A stretch of DNA of 64,000 nt, from contig CM077596.1 in NCBI GenBank assembly GCA_039654915.1, forward strand, positions 310,001 through 374,000, in the 5' to 3' direction. The DNA is from Aquilaria yunnanensis (Eukaryota; Streptophyta; Magnoliopsida; Malvales; Thymelaeaceae). This document shows positions 9,868 to 20,000 of the stretch, piece after piece (within the stretch, counting starts at the first letter, position 1; every line of letters begins with the position of its first letter). Below the pieces are notes generated by a model. The model saw only the letters and a list, made by a program, of their open reading frames with translations, was not told the DNA's origin and ran no database searches. The position numbers and the translations under genes are program-made.

Positions 9868-10065
9868 TGACGAAAGGGATAATGCGTTTATTACACTTAC
9901 AGAAGCAAGTACATTATTGTCAAAAGAAAAGACAAATGACAGCTTATATGTACAGCAATCATGACTGTGGCTCTCATCTTCCACTGATTTATGTCTAGTA
10001 ACGGCTTCAATGCCTTCTATAAGTCGGGGATTTGCTTCCCATCCAGTTTTCTCACAAACTGGCAA
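9862..10065 (-). other. Overlapping second frame at the 3' end of copy B
   Basis: A 67-codon frame starts inside the last 49 bases of copy B in another frame and runs into the spacer. Counterparts with the same 49-base overlap occur after copy D (11452-11664) and after the intact copy of element 2 (30833-31090), and a related frame follows copy C (10645-10869). All share an ETGW/KTGWEANPRLI-like start. The likeness may simply follow from the DNA duplication. I list it as a possible overlapping ORF, not a gene. Confidence 0.25.
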
Positions 10066-10565
10066 ACAGGGTCATTAAAAGTTAGATTTCCAAGACTGTA
10101 ACGATCCTGTTCTTTACGGAAAGTCCACCATAAATCCATAATTTCCCATTGCACTATTTCACAAGAATGTGTTTCAAAAGTTAATAGGATATCATCCAAA
10201 GATTCCTTACGCAGGCCATTCTTGATGAATTTTCTTTTATCTTCATGATTTCTGGAGATGTATCCTAAAAAGCGACATTTAGTATTACAATTCCATCGTC
10301 CACATTTATGACAGACACCAAGCCTCTTTGCTCTTCGCTTTTTGGCATAAGCGCTTTTACCAAAGCCGGGCATACGGGGAAAGAACGCTTCTGGAACTTC
10401 ACCAGCTGAACGAACCTTAGCTTCAATTAGCCACCGCACATTGTCAGGAATGCCTTTGTGCATAAAGACTCTAATCCTTTCACATCTAGCTTGGTAAATC
10501 ATTTTAAGAACATTTATTGGGATGGAAGGAAAGTATTTTCGCATGGCGGAAAGAGTAGAATCCAT
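10017..10565 (-). CDS. Small basic Cys4 protein, copy B
   Basis: 182 residues, complete. It has the same plan as copies A and D: hydrophobic N-terminal region with IPINVLKMIYQARCER, then GKSAYAKKRRAKRLG, the cluster CHKCGRWNCNTKC (C-X2-C-X4-C-X3-C), KFIKNGLRKESL and the C-terminal NLTFNDPVCQFVRKL. The basic run next to paired cysteines suggests nucleic-acid binding. It is preceded by its own TATA box and about 105 bp of leader. It differs from A mainly after the finger, which points to duplication followed by independent change or gene conversion. Confidence 0.75.
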   Translation of the reverse strand: MDSTLSAMRKYFPSIPINVLKMIYQARCERIRVFMHKGIPDNVRWLIEAKVRSAGEVPEAFFPRMPGFGKSAYAKKRRAKRLGVCHKCGRWNCNTKCRFLGYISRNHEDKRKFIKNGLRKESLDDILLTFETHSCEIVQWEIMDLWWTFRKEQDRYSLGNLTFNDPVCQFVRKLDGKQIPDL

Positions 10566-10670
10566 TGATAAAAGAAGAATTTGAGAGAAGAGATGAAGAA
10601 ATCAGTTATTGTAGGAAACTGAGAGTCAGAGAGTATTGCATCCGCTACTTAACCGGAAAGAAGAACACGC

Positions 10671-10678
10671 ATTTATAG
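10671..10678 (-). promoter_or_regulatory. TATA box of copy B
   Basis: CTATAAAT on the minus strand, 106 bp upstream of the copy B start. The GCGATGAAAGG that follows on the plus strand is repeated at copy C with small changes. Confidence 0.5.
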
Positions 10679-10901
10679 CGATGAAAGGATAACGTGTTAA
10701 TTACGCTTACAGGAACAAGTATATTAAAAGAAAAGACAAATGACAGCTTATATGTACAGGAATCATGACCGTGGCTCTCATCTTCCCCTGATTTATGTCC
10801 AGTAATGGCTTCAATGCCATCTATAAGTCGGGGATTTGCTTCCCATCCAGTTTTCTTACAAACTGACAAACAGGATCGTTTAAAGTCACATTCCCAAGAC
10901 T

Positions 10902-11369
10902 CTAACGGTTTCGTTCTTTATGGTAAGTCCTCCATAAACTGATAATTTCACCTTGCACTTTTCCACAAGAATGCGTTTCAAGAGTCTCTCGGATATCTTC
11001 CAGAGATTCCTTACGCAGGCCATTCTTAATGAATTTTCTTTTATCTTCACGATTTATGGAGATGTATCCTAAAGAGCGACATTTAGTAATACAATTCCAT
11101 CGCCCACATTTATAACACACGCCTAGTCTCTTTGCTCTTCGCCTTTTGGCATAACGGCTTTTACCTAAACCGGGCATGCGGGGCATAAATGCATCTGGAA
11201 CTTCACCCGCCAGACGGACCTTAGCTTCAATTATCCACTGCACATTATCGGGAATGCCTTTGCGTGTAAAAACTCTGATTCTTTCACATCTAGCAAGGTA
11301 GATCTTTTTAAGGACTTTTATTGGAAAGGAAGGAAAGTATTTTCGCAGTGCAGAAAGAGTAGAATCCAT
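10902..11369 (-). pseudogene. Small basic Cys4 protein, copy C, shortened by a stop codon
   Basis: 155 codons with the full basic run and cluster (GKSRYAKRRRAKRLG, CYKCGRWNCITKC). It then stops where the other copies continue RYSLGN, because a tyrosine codon TAC reads TAG. The remaining C-terminal homology continues out of use to about 10855. The N-terminal and finger parts are intact, so a shortened product is possible. It is closest to the intact copy of element 2 at 31042-31590. Confidence 0.7.
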
Positions 11370-11449
11370 TGACGAGAGAAGAATTTGAGAGAAGAGGGAA
11401 ATGAATCAGTTATTGAAGGAAACTTAGATAACCGACTGGAAGAACATGC

Positions 11450-11457
11450 ATTTATAG
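11450..11457 (-). promoter_or_regulatory. TATA box of copy C
   Basis: CTATAAAT on the minus strand, 81 bp upstream of the copy C start, in the same context as those of A and B. Confidence 0.5.
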
Positions 11458-11615
11458 CGATGAAATGGATAACGTGTCGATTACACTTACGGGAGCAAAT
11501 ACATTATTAAAAGAAAAATGGAAAATTTTAAATATGATAAATTGTATGTACAGTGATTGTGACTGTGGCTCACATCTTCCACTGGTTTTACGTCCAGTAA
11601 CGGGATTAATGGCTT

Positions 11616-12164
11616 CTATGAGTCGAGGATTTGCTTCCCATCCAGTTTTCTTACAAGCTGACAAATAGGGTCGTTTAATGTCAGATTCCCGGGACTGTAT
11701 CGTTCTCGTTCTTCATGAAAAATGCTCCATAAATCGAGAAGTTCACGTTGCACGGATCCACAAGAATGCGTCTCAAGAGTCAATTGGAGATCATCCAATG
11801 AGTCCTTACTCAGGCCATTCTTAATGAATCGTATTTTATCTTCTCGATTATCAGAGATCATCCCTAAAGAACGACATTTAGTATTACAGGTCCAGCGTCC
11901 GCATTTATGACAGACGCCTAGTCTCCTCGCTCTTCGTTTTTTGGCATAAGAGCTTTTGCCTACACCAGGCATGTGAGACACAAATGCCTCTGGGATTTCA
12001 CCTGCCAGACGAACCTTAGCTTCAATTAACCACCGCACATCTTCAGGGATTCCTTTATGCATCAGAGCTCTTAATCGTTCACAGCGAACTTGGTAGATCT
12101 TTTTGAGGATGTTCATTGGGAGAGAAGGAAAATATTTTCGCGAGGCAGAAAAAGTAGGATCCAT
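11616..12164 (-). CDS. Small basic Cys4 protein, copy D (pol-proximal)
   Basis: 182 residues, complete. The basic run KKRRARR is at residues 75-81 and the cysteines at 85, 88, 93 and 97 (CHKCGRWTCNTKC). The tail differs from A-C (RELLDLWSIFHEERERYSPGN). The only cassette copy left in the Athila-like element (53880-54463) resembles D most, for example the MCDTN-type surroundings on the plus strand. D may therefore be the ancestral gene from which A-C arose. Its upstream region lacks the good TATA box of A-C and has only an AAAATAAAG-like stretch at the corresponding place. Confidence 0.75.
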   Translation of the reverse strand: MDPTFSASRKYFPSLPMNILKKIYQVRCERLRALMHKGIPEDVRWLIEAKVRLAGEIPEAFVSHMPGVGKSSYAKKRRARRLGVCHKCGRWTCNTKCRSLGMISDNREDKIRFIKNGLSKDSLDDLQLTLETHSCGSVQRELLDLWSIFHEERERYSPGNLTLNDPICQLVRKLDGKQILDS

Positions 12165-13461
12165 TTTCTAGGAGAAAGTAAAAGAAAGGAGGGAGGAAAT
12201 GATCAGTTATTATGGGCAACTGAGAGAACCGACTTGAGAGTCACGGAGTACCGTATCCGCCGCTTAACTGGAAAAGTGAATCCTACTTTATTTTGATGTG
12301 ATAGATATTCCATCCAGCTGACGTCGATTCAGTCCTTGATTATTGAATCCATTGTCCGCTTTTGACGAATTTTCAACGACAATATTTCTTGATGTCTGCC
12401 TTATCTTTGACGATAGCTATCACTCATCTTGGATGCTGCTAAGCTGGCATCAATTCTGTTCTTTTAGGTGTAGCCTCAATTGCCAGGCTTTTGACGATAT
12501 TGTATGCTTTATCCTTGGATTCCTGATGGGGCTGGGTCCAGCGTATTAGCTATGCGTCCAATTAGTAAGAGCTGATGTCATTAAGATCTCAGCTTATACT
12601 GCTGCAATCATGCTGCGGACATGCTTTTCATTTGATCCCTGTTATGTAAAAGCCATGCATGCATGATGTGAAATGCATGAATGCAAGGCATGTGTAATTG
12701 ATGTTTTTTTTTTTTTTTTTGAATCTAGCTCTTCATGTCTTTGCTTTACTTTACTGGATCTTCTTTGTGATTTCCTTCTCGGACTATTATTGAATCTCTT
12801 TATGCTTTCCAGCTGTTGTCCATTGTCTCAAAAGCCCAACTCTGTTCAAAAATCCTCTTTCCTTGCCTTATTTTTGAATTTTGACCTCAATTTTCTTTAA
12901 TGCCCGCCTCATATTTTATGCTTCTCTGGATAATTGTCCCTGTTGAAATATTCGTGAGCATGATTCTTTCCTGCTGACATAGACATGTTAAGACTTCTGA
13001 AATGATCATTCAGGCTACCACCAAGGCTATCTCCCAATGATTTGTTACTCCTTCTTCTTTGTTAGCCTATGTTCTGTGCTGCTCGCAAAGCAGGACCTCA
13101 ATCTTACCTGTTTTAATTCACAAAGCTTATCAAAGTAATCTACGGTCTTTGTTTTTTTTCTAAGTTTTAATTATTACTATTCTTCCTTCAAAAGTCACAA
13201 TTTATTGCACACTTAAGGCTAGTAGGAATGTGAGATTTGAAGGAAAAGAACTGGATAGAAGCGACTTTAGCATTTTGAACGTGAGAATCTAAGGTAAGTT
13301 AAAGAGAATTGGCTTTTATTTATGGGTAAAAGAATATGAAAATCTTAGGTACAGATAGATAATGAAAGTGTAAGGGAAGAAAGCTCTCTTTGACAACTTT
13401 GATCAAATAAACTTTGGTAACCCTGTATCCACTTCTCCCCTTCTGTTCGAAAATTTCTTCA
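12165..13461 (-). other. Non-coding region between pol and the cargo genes
   Basis: About 1.3 kb with no supported gene. It contains a poly-T run near 12703-12720 and scattered short frames. The whole stretch is matched at 32412-33732 in element 2 with substitutions and small indels and no frame-preserving pattern, as expected for untranslated sequence. Confidence 0.75.
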
Positions 13462-16400
13462 TTATGCAAAGTATTTCTTTACTGCATCCGAATTTTCTGG
13501 CTTCGGTAATTCTCGTCCATCCATTTCTGTCAGAATTAGTGCCCCTCCTGAAAATGCTTTCTTCACGACATATGGCCCGTCATAATTTGGTGTCCATTTT
13601 CCTCTTGAATCATGTTGCATGGGTAAAATTTTCTTGAGCACTATGTCACCTTCGTGAAATTGTCGTGGGCGAACCTTTTTGTTGTAAGCACGAATCATCC
13701 TTCTTTGATAAAGTTGCCCATGGCAGAGGGCTATCATTCTTCTTTCATCAATTAGATTTAATTGCTCGTATCTAGCTTTGACCCATTTTGCTTCTCCTAA
13801 TTGAGTATCCATTAGTACCCTTAATGAAGGAATTTCAACTTCGATAGGCAATACAGCCTCCATACCGTATACCAGAGAAAAAGGTGTTGCTCCAGTAGAA
13901 GTACGGGTAGAAGTTCTATAAGCATGCAGTGCAAAAGGTAACATCTCATGCCAGTCCTTGTAAGTGACGATCATCTTTTCAACAATTCTCTTGATATTTT
14001 TATTGGCCGCTTCTACTGCACCATTCATCATCGGTCGATAAGGTGCTGAATTGAGATGCTTGATTTTGAATTGCCGGCACAAAGTCTGCATCATTGCATT
14101 ATTCAGGTTCGTGGCATTGTCTGAGATGATACACTCTGGCGGTCCATAGCGACAAATGATTTCTTTCTTAATGAACCGGCATACCACCTTTTGAGTTACG
14201 CTTGCATAAGACACAGCTTCTACCCATTTAGTAAAGTAGTCAATTGCAACTAGGATGAATTTGTGACCATTGGAAGCTTTAGGGGTAATCGCTCCAATAA
14301 CATCGATTCCCCACATGGCAAAAGGCCAAGGTATTGCTGTTACATTAAGAGGAACAGGTGGAGCTTGGATCTTGTTGGCATATATTTGGCATTTGTGACA
14401 TTTTCTTACGTGATTGACGCAATCACTTTCCAATGTGAGCCAATAGTAACCAGCCCTCATTATTTGTCTTGCCATAGTATGACCACTAGTGTGTGCTCCA
14501 CATATTCCAGAATGAACTTCTTCCATGATCTTTCGTGCTTCATGAGTATCTACACAGCGAAGTAGCATCGAGTCTGGGGTTTTCTTGTAAAGTATGTCTA
14601 GGTTTAAAAGAAAACCCATTGACAATCTTCGTAGAAATTTCTTGTCATTTTCTGATACTTCTGGTGGATATACTCTTTCTTGGAGGTATTTCTTGATATC
14701 GTGATACCAAGGCTTTCCATCCAATTCTTCTTCGATGCTCATGCAATAAGCTGGAGAATCTATTATTCTCATCTCGAACACAGGAGTATGCTCGGGGTCA
14801 CTGATCTTGTACATAGCAGCCAAAGTAGCTAAAGCATCCGGTATTTGATTATCTTCCCTTGGAAGATGATGGAAGCTTATACTGTTGAATTTTCGAGCCA
14901 AGTCTAGTATGAGCTTTTGGTAAGGGATCAATTTTGAATCCCTTGTCTCCCATTCTCCGTTGATTTGATATATGACTAATGCGGAATCCCCATAAACTTG
15001 GAGATCTCGCACTTTCAATTCCAGTGCCATTTGGAGTCCCATAGCACATGCCTCATACTCTACTATATTGTTGGTACAAGGAAATGTAATTTTTGCTGTA
15101 AGAGGGAATTGCTCTCCACTTGGAGAGATGAGTATGGCTCCAATCCCTTGTCCCAAAGCATTAGATGCTCCATCGAATGCCATTTTCCATGTTTCATCAT
15201 CTTTAGAGACTTCCTGTTCTATCGTCATTATATCTCCATCAGGAAACTCCATTTTCATTGGCTCATAATCATCCAATGCTCTATCAGCCAGATATTCAGC
15301 AATCACACTCCCTTTTACAGCCTTTTGGGTGACATACTGTATGTCGTATTCAGACAACAGCATTTGCCATTTTGCGATCCTGCCTGATAAAGCTGGTTTC
15401 TCAAAAATGTACTTAATGGGATCAGTCTTGGAGATTAGCAATGTGGTGTTGTTGAGCATGTAGTGTCGTAGTCGGTGTGCTACCCATGCAAGGGCACAAC
15501 AGGACTTTTCTACTATTGAGTATTTCGCTTCATATGTGGTAAGCTTCTTGCTCAAATAGTAAATTGCATGCTCTTTCTTGCCTGTCTCATCACGTTGACC
15601 CAATACGGATCCTAATGAAGAATCCTGTATGGATAAATATAGAATCAACGATTCTCCAGATCGGGGTGGTACCAAGACTGGTGGATTTGATAGATATTGC
15701 TTGATTTTCTCGAATGCTTCTTGGCATTCGTTATTCCACTCGATCGGATTGTTCTTCTTCAGTGATTTGAAAAGAGGTTCACACTTGGATGTCAATTGTG
15801 AAATGAACCTTGCTATGAAGTTGATTCTGCCCAGAAAACTTCTTACTTGTTTTGGAGTCTTCGGGGGTTGCATTTCTTGTATTGCTTTGACTTTACTCGG
15901 GTCAACTCGAATCCCATCCTTGCTGACCATGAAACCCAATAACTTTCCTGAAGAGGCTCCAAAAATACATTTGGCAGGATTCAACTTCAGTTGATATTTG
16001 TGAAGTCTATCGAATAGTTTTCTTAGCACTTTTAGATGCTCCTTAGCAGTGAAAGTTTTGGCGATCATGTCGTCTACATATACTTCAATTTCTTTATGCA
16101 TCATGTCATGGAATAATGCAACCATGGCTCTTTGATATGTAGCACCAGCATTCTTTAACCCAAAAGGCATCACCTTGTAGTAGAAGGTACCCCAAAGGGT
16201 TATAAAGGCAGTTTTTATCATATCATCTGGATCAAGTTTGATTTGATTGTATCCAGAGAAGCCATCCATGAAGGAAAAATAGGAGTTTCCTGCGGTATTA
16301 TCCACCAGCGTATCAATGTGAGGAAGTGGGAAGTTATCTTTAGGACTGGCTTCGTTCAATGGCCGGTAGTCCTGACAAACTCTTAGTTTCCCGCTTTCTT

Positions 16401-16860
16401 TCTTTTCGACTGGAACAATGTTAACCACCCATTCTGTATATTCAGCGACCCTAAGGAATCCTGCATCCCACAGCTTTCGAATCTCATCTTTCACTCTTAA
16501 GATTAGATCCGGCTTTAATCTTCGTAACTTTTGTCTGACAGGCTTCGCTCCAGGTTTCAAGGGTATTTTGTGTAGTACTATGTCTGAGCTTAAGCCAGGC
16601 ATATCTTGGTATGACCAAGCAAACACATCCACATATTCTTTCAATAAATGGACTAATTCTTCTTTTTCTTCAGGAGGGAATAAAGTGCCAATCTTGACTT
16701 CTTTTACATTCTGACTGTCTCCCAAGTTAAATGCCTCAGTTGGTTCTTGACTTGTTGCTCTTTCTTTTTCATCTCGCTCAATCATTTTTAATAGCTCAGG
16801 AGATACTTGAAGATCTTCGTCATCCGAGTCGGTAGTGTTTACAGGATTATCAAAGTTCAT
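13462..16860 (-). CDS. pol: Pol of element 1: RT, RNase H, second RNase H, integrase
   Basis: 1132 codons, uninterrupted. Reverse transcriptase lies at about residues 130-310 with the catalytic YVDD at 261-264, and the first RNase H at about 400-525. A second RNase H follows at about 557-690, with Asp in MAFDGAS, Glu in VEYEA, Asp in GDSAL and a late Asp. Integrase starts with a His-His-Cys-Cys zinc site (CHKC at 821-824), then Asp 853, Asp 914 and Glu 950 (DD35E). There is no chromodomain. The second RNase H is a Tat-lineage trait. The frame is probably entered by splicing from Gag-Pro (intron 16892-17090) rather than from the Met at 16860. It copies element RNA and integrates the cDNA. Confidence 0.97.
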   Translation of the reverse strand: MNFDNPVNTTDSDDEDLQVSPELLKMIERDEKERATSQEPTEAFNLGDSQNVKEVKIGTLFPPEEKEELVHLLKEYVDVFAWSYQDMPGLSSDIVLHKIPLKPGAKPVRQKLRRLKPDLILRVKDEIRKLWDAGFLRVAEYTEWVVNIVPVEKKESGKLRVCQDYRPLNEASPKDNFPLPHIDTLVDNTAGNSYFSFMDGFSGYNQIKLDPDDMIKTAFITLWGTFYYKVMPFGLKNAGATYQRAMVALFHDMMHKEIEVYVDDMIAKTFTAKEHLKVLRKLFDRLHKYQLKLNPAKCIFGASSGKLLGFMVSKDGIRVDPSKVKAIQEMQPPKTPKQVRSFLGRINFIARFISQLTSKCEPLFKSLKKNNPIEWNNECQEAFEKIKQYLSNPPVLVPPRSGESLILYLSIQDSSLGSVLGQRDETGKKEHAIYYLSKKLTTYEAKYSIVEKSCCALAWVAHRLRHYMLNNTTLLISKTDPIKYIFEKPALSGRIAKWQMLLSEYDIQYVTQKAVKGSVIAEYLADRALDDYEPMKMEFPDGDIMTIEQEVSKDDETWKMAFDGASNALGQGIGAILISPSGEQFPLTAKITFPCTNNIVEYEACAMGLQMALELKVRDLQVYGDSALVIYQINGEWETRDSKLIPYQKLILDLARKFNSISFHHLPREDNQIPDALATLAAMYKISDPEHTPVFEMRIIDSPAYCMSIEEELDGKPWYHDIKKYLQERVYPPEVSENDKKFLRRLSMGFLLNLDILYKKTPDSMLLRCVDTHEARKIMEEVHSGICGAHTSGHTMARQIMRAGYYWLTLESDCVNHVRKCHKCQIYANKIQAPPVPLNVTAIPWPFAMWGIDVIGAITPKASNGHKFILVAIDYFTKWVEAVSYASVTQKVVCRFIKKEIICRYGPPECIISDNATNLNNAMMQTLCRQFKIKHLNSAPYRPMMNGAVEAANKNIKRIVEKMIVTYKDWHEMLPFALHAYRTSTRTSTGATPFSLVYGMEAVLPIEVEIPSLRVLMDTQLGEAKWVKARYEQLNLIDERRMIALCHGQLYQRRMIRAYNKKVRPRQFHEGDIVLKKILPMQHDSRGKWTPNYDGPYVVKKAFSGGALILTEMDGRELPKPENSDAVKKYFA

Positions 16861-16891
16861 TCTTTCATTGTCATCAAAGAGAGTTTTGGGT

Positions 16892-17090
16892 CTGCATTAT
16901 CCAGAGAGAAAAGAAAGAAAAGAAAAAAAAAATGGCACGAATGAGATGGATGCAAACTGGTACTTTATTTACAATGTGCATAAATCACAACTTTATTGGA
17001 ATAAAAAGCAATAACTAAAAGGTTCACTTAAACAAAGACTACACCCTATTGATTGAACCTTTCTTTAGGAGGTTTTTACTATTAGATTAC
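16892..17090 (-). other. Predicted 199-nt intron joining Gag-Pro to Pol
   Basis: On the minus strand GTAATC begins at 17090 and overlaps the Gag-Pro stop codon (17087-17089). A long pyrimidine tract and ATGCAG end at 16892. Removing it deletes the stop and joins Gag-Pro to the Pol frame with no shift, 10 codons ahead of the Pol Met. Element 2 has the same sites at 37357 and 37163 (195 nt), also in frame. An intron at this position is known for Ogre elements. Splicing itself is not shown here. Confidence 0.85.
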
Positions 17091-20000
17091 TTTGGAGAGC
17101 TTTCGATTATAACAGGCAGTTCTATCGCCTCCCAATTGTTCAGCACATCCCGTGGGCCACAAGGTTGAACAAGCTCCTCCTCTTCAGGTGAATCGCTGAT
17201 GATTGCCTGAATAGAAAGACTTTCAAAAGACTTGTTGATGTTGATAGTCAGCTTGCCTTCATTGTCATTTTTTGGAATGAGACCACCACTCACGAACGTT
17301 TCGGTGATTTCAGGGATATCCAGATTTCTTTCCTGGAGAGGATGCCCTGTTAATCGTGCAATCCTCTTTTCTCTCTTTTCAGCTATTGCCTTCATTTTAT
17401 CATGTCTTGTCGGTGTGAAGCCTAGGCCGTATTTCCCTTCATTTGTGGTGATTTTCAATGGTTCTGTGATTCCTTGTAAATCTTGTCCCAGTCCTAACCC
17501 CGGTGAGTATCCTCCTTTTATCATGAGTTTGGCAACCATGCGACTTGTTTTAGAGATGCTAGGAATGGGTTCTTCTCCATATTCGCTGACATAAGCAGCA
17601 TTGACAATCTCAAAAGACCTGAAGGAGCAATCAGGTATATTTTCATCGACTTCGACATATTGAGCATCCGCAGGTCTTGATAGCAGGATGTCTTCTTCAG
17701 CGAAGACCGTGATTATCTTTCCTTCAATAATGAATTTCATTTTCTGGTGTAATGAAGAAGGAATTGCTCCGGCCATATGGATCCATGGTCTTCCCAGCAG
17801 GCAGGTATAAGATGGACAAATATCCATGACTTGGAATGTGATGTGGAAAAGACAGGGACCAATCCCTATTGGTAGCTCTATTTCTCCAACAACATCTCTC
17901 TTCGTTCCGTCAAATGCTCGAACAACAATATGACTGTTGTTGAGGTATGATGGGTCTAAACCAATCTTATGTAAGGTTTCGAGTGGCATTACATTTAGAG
18001 CTGACCCATTGTCGATAAGAACTCTGGCCATAATCCGATCTTTGTATTTAATCGAAATATGCAGAGCCTTAGAGTGACCCCTTCCTTCTGCTGGTATCTC
18101 ATCGTCAGTGAATGTGATGAGATTTTGTGCCGTGATGTTGTTGACAAGGTGGTCAAAGTTGTTCACGGAGATATCTTGTTCAACATAAGCCTTATTCAGG
18201 ACTTTGAGAAGAGCTTCTCGATGGGCATCAGAACTTAAGAGTAATGAAAGTATGGAGATCTTTGCTGGCAGACGGTTCAACTGCTCCACGATACTGTATT
18301 CACTTTGCTTTATGAGTTTGAGAAACTCAGTAGCTTGTTCATCTGTTACTGCTCGAGGCATCTCTTGCTCTTTAGATGTGTTAATAGGTCCATTTGCTGG
18401 ATCCGTAACATTCTTCTCTTGTTGGAGCTTGTTCATTTGCTCGGGAGAATAACACCGACCGCTTCTAGTCATGCCCCCAACTTCTAACGGAGTTGATGTG
18501 ATGTTAGAAGTATAGCCATAGTTCCATGGAACAGTTTTGTCTGATTTGTACGGGAATGGCTTTGGAACTTGAATTCTTAAAGGCTTGAGAGCAGATTTTG
18601 ATATTGGAATGACTAGTGGTCTTGGCATGATATTGACTTCTTGTTCTTTAATTATCACATTCACGTCATCCTCTTTATCTGACATAAAAACGATGATTTG
18701 GGAGGAGTCCATAAGACTTTGTAGACTTTTACGGAATTCTGGGCATTCTTGGATAGAATGACTTTTACTGTTATGAAAGTTGCACCACTCCTCATCCTCG
18801 ACTTCTTTATTTCCAGAAGACTTTCCTATGATAATCCCTTCTTTCACAAGGCATGAATATACATGCTTAAGAGGGGTTATGATATCATTGACTGTTTTCT
18901 TCATCGGCCAGTATTCTTCCATCATATTGACTGGTTTGGCTTGATGAGGAGGCAATGGATTATGAGTGACGTTTGGTTCATCGGAAAAGTCCAACCACTT
19001 TGACTCAATTAATTGTTGGACTATACGCTTCAATGCTATGCAATTTTCCAGTCCGTGGCCCACGGTACCATCATGATATGGGCAATTTATGTTAGGGTCA
19101 TACCACCTTGGATACGGGGGTTCCAATGGCCTTGTAGGGATTGGGCGAATAAGTTGACTTTCGATGAGTTTTGGATACAGCTCAGTGTAAGTCATGGGAA
19201 TTGGTGCGAAGATTTCTCTTGGTCTTGGTGCAGGTACTGGAGGAGTTGGAACAGGTGGCCGTAACTGATTAGGTCTGTTGGGAGGATAATTGTTGGGTCT
19301 ATTGGGAAGATAATCATTGGGCCTATTGGGAGGATAATCATTGGGCCTATTGGTAGGATAATAATTGGGCTTATTGGCAGAATAGGATAGGCGAGGTCCG
19401 GTGGCCACAGTGCCCACGAAGGGAATCCCTCTTCCTCTTCCTATTTGTTGTATTTCTTCATCTTTTCTTCTGGAAGGTCCTCCTCTTTTCATAGGATCGC
19501 TAAAGGATTCAGTAATCTTCCCAGTCCTGATACCATGCTCGATCCTTTCTCCAGACATTACTACGTCGGAGAAGTTAGTTGCCGCATTGCCAATAAGTTT
19601 GTCATAATATGGGTATTTCAGTGTCTGGACAAACAAAGTGACCATTTCTCTTTCTGTCATGGGTGGCTGAACCTGTGCAGCTAAGTCCCTCCACCGCTGC
19701 GCATATTCCTTGAAAGTTTCTGGCTTTTTCTTCTCCATGTTTTGGAGAGTTTGGCGATCCGGAGCCAAGTCCATAACGTGTTTATAGTTGCCGATGAAGG
19801 CCTGAGCAAGGTCATTCCAAGTTTTTATGTTCCTTGGACCTTGGCTTAGATACCACTGTAATGCTGATTTTGTGAGACTTTCCTGAAAAAGTGCGATCCA
19901 CACCTTTTCATCTTTTGTGAGTGGTTGTAGTCTCCTTAGGAACAATGTGATGTGAGTGATGGGATCACTCGTTCCATCGTATTTCATGAAATCTGGCACC

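Noticed and set aside
12343..12900. Plus-strand short ORFs between pol and cargo
   Set aside because: Not preserved in element 2 (32412-33732) and without recognisable domains.
14263..16714. Plus-strand ORFs opposite pol and gag (for example 14263-14565, 14998-15387, 15629-15994)
   Set aside because: Antisense shadows of conserved coding sequence; repeated in element 2 only because the sense strand is conserved.
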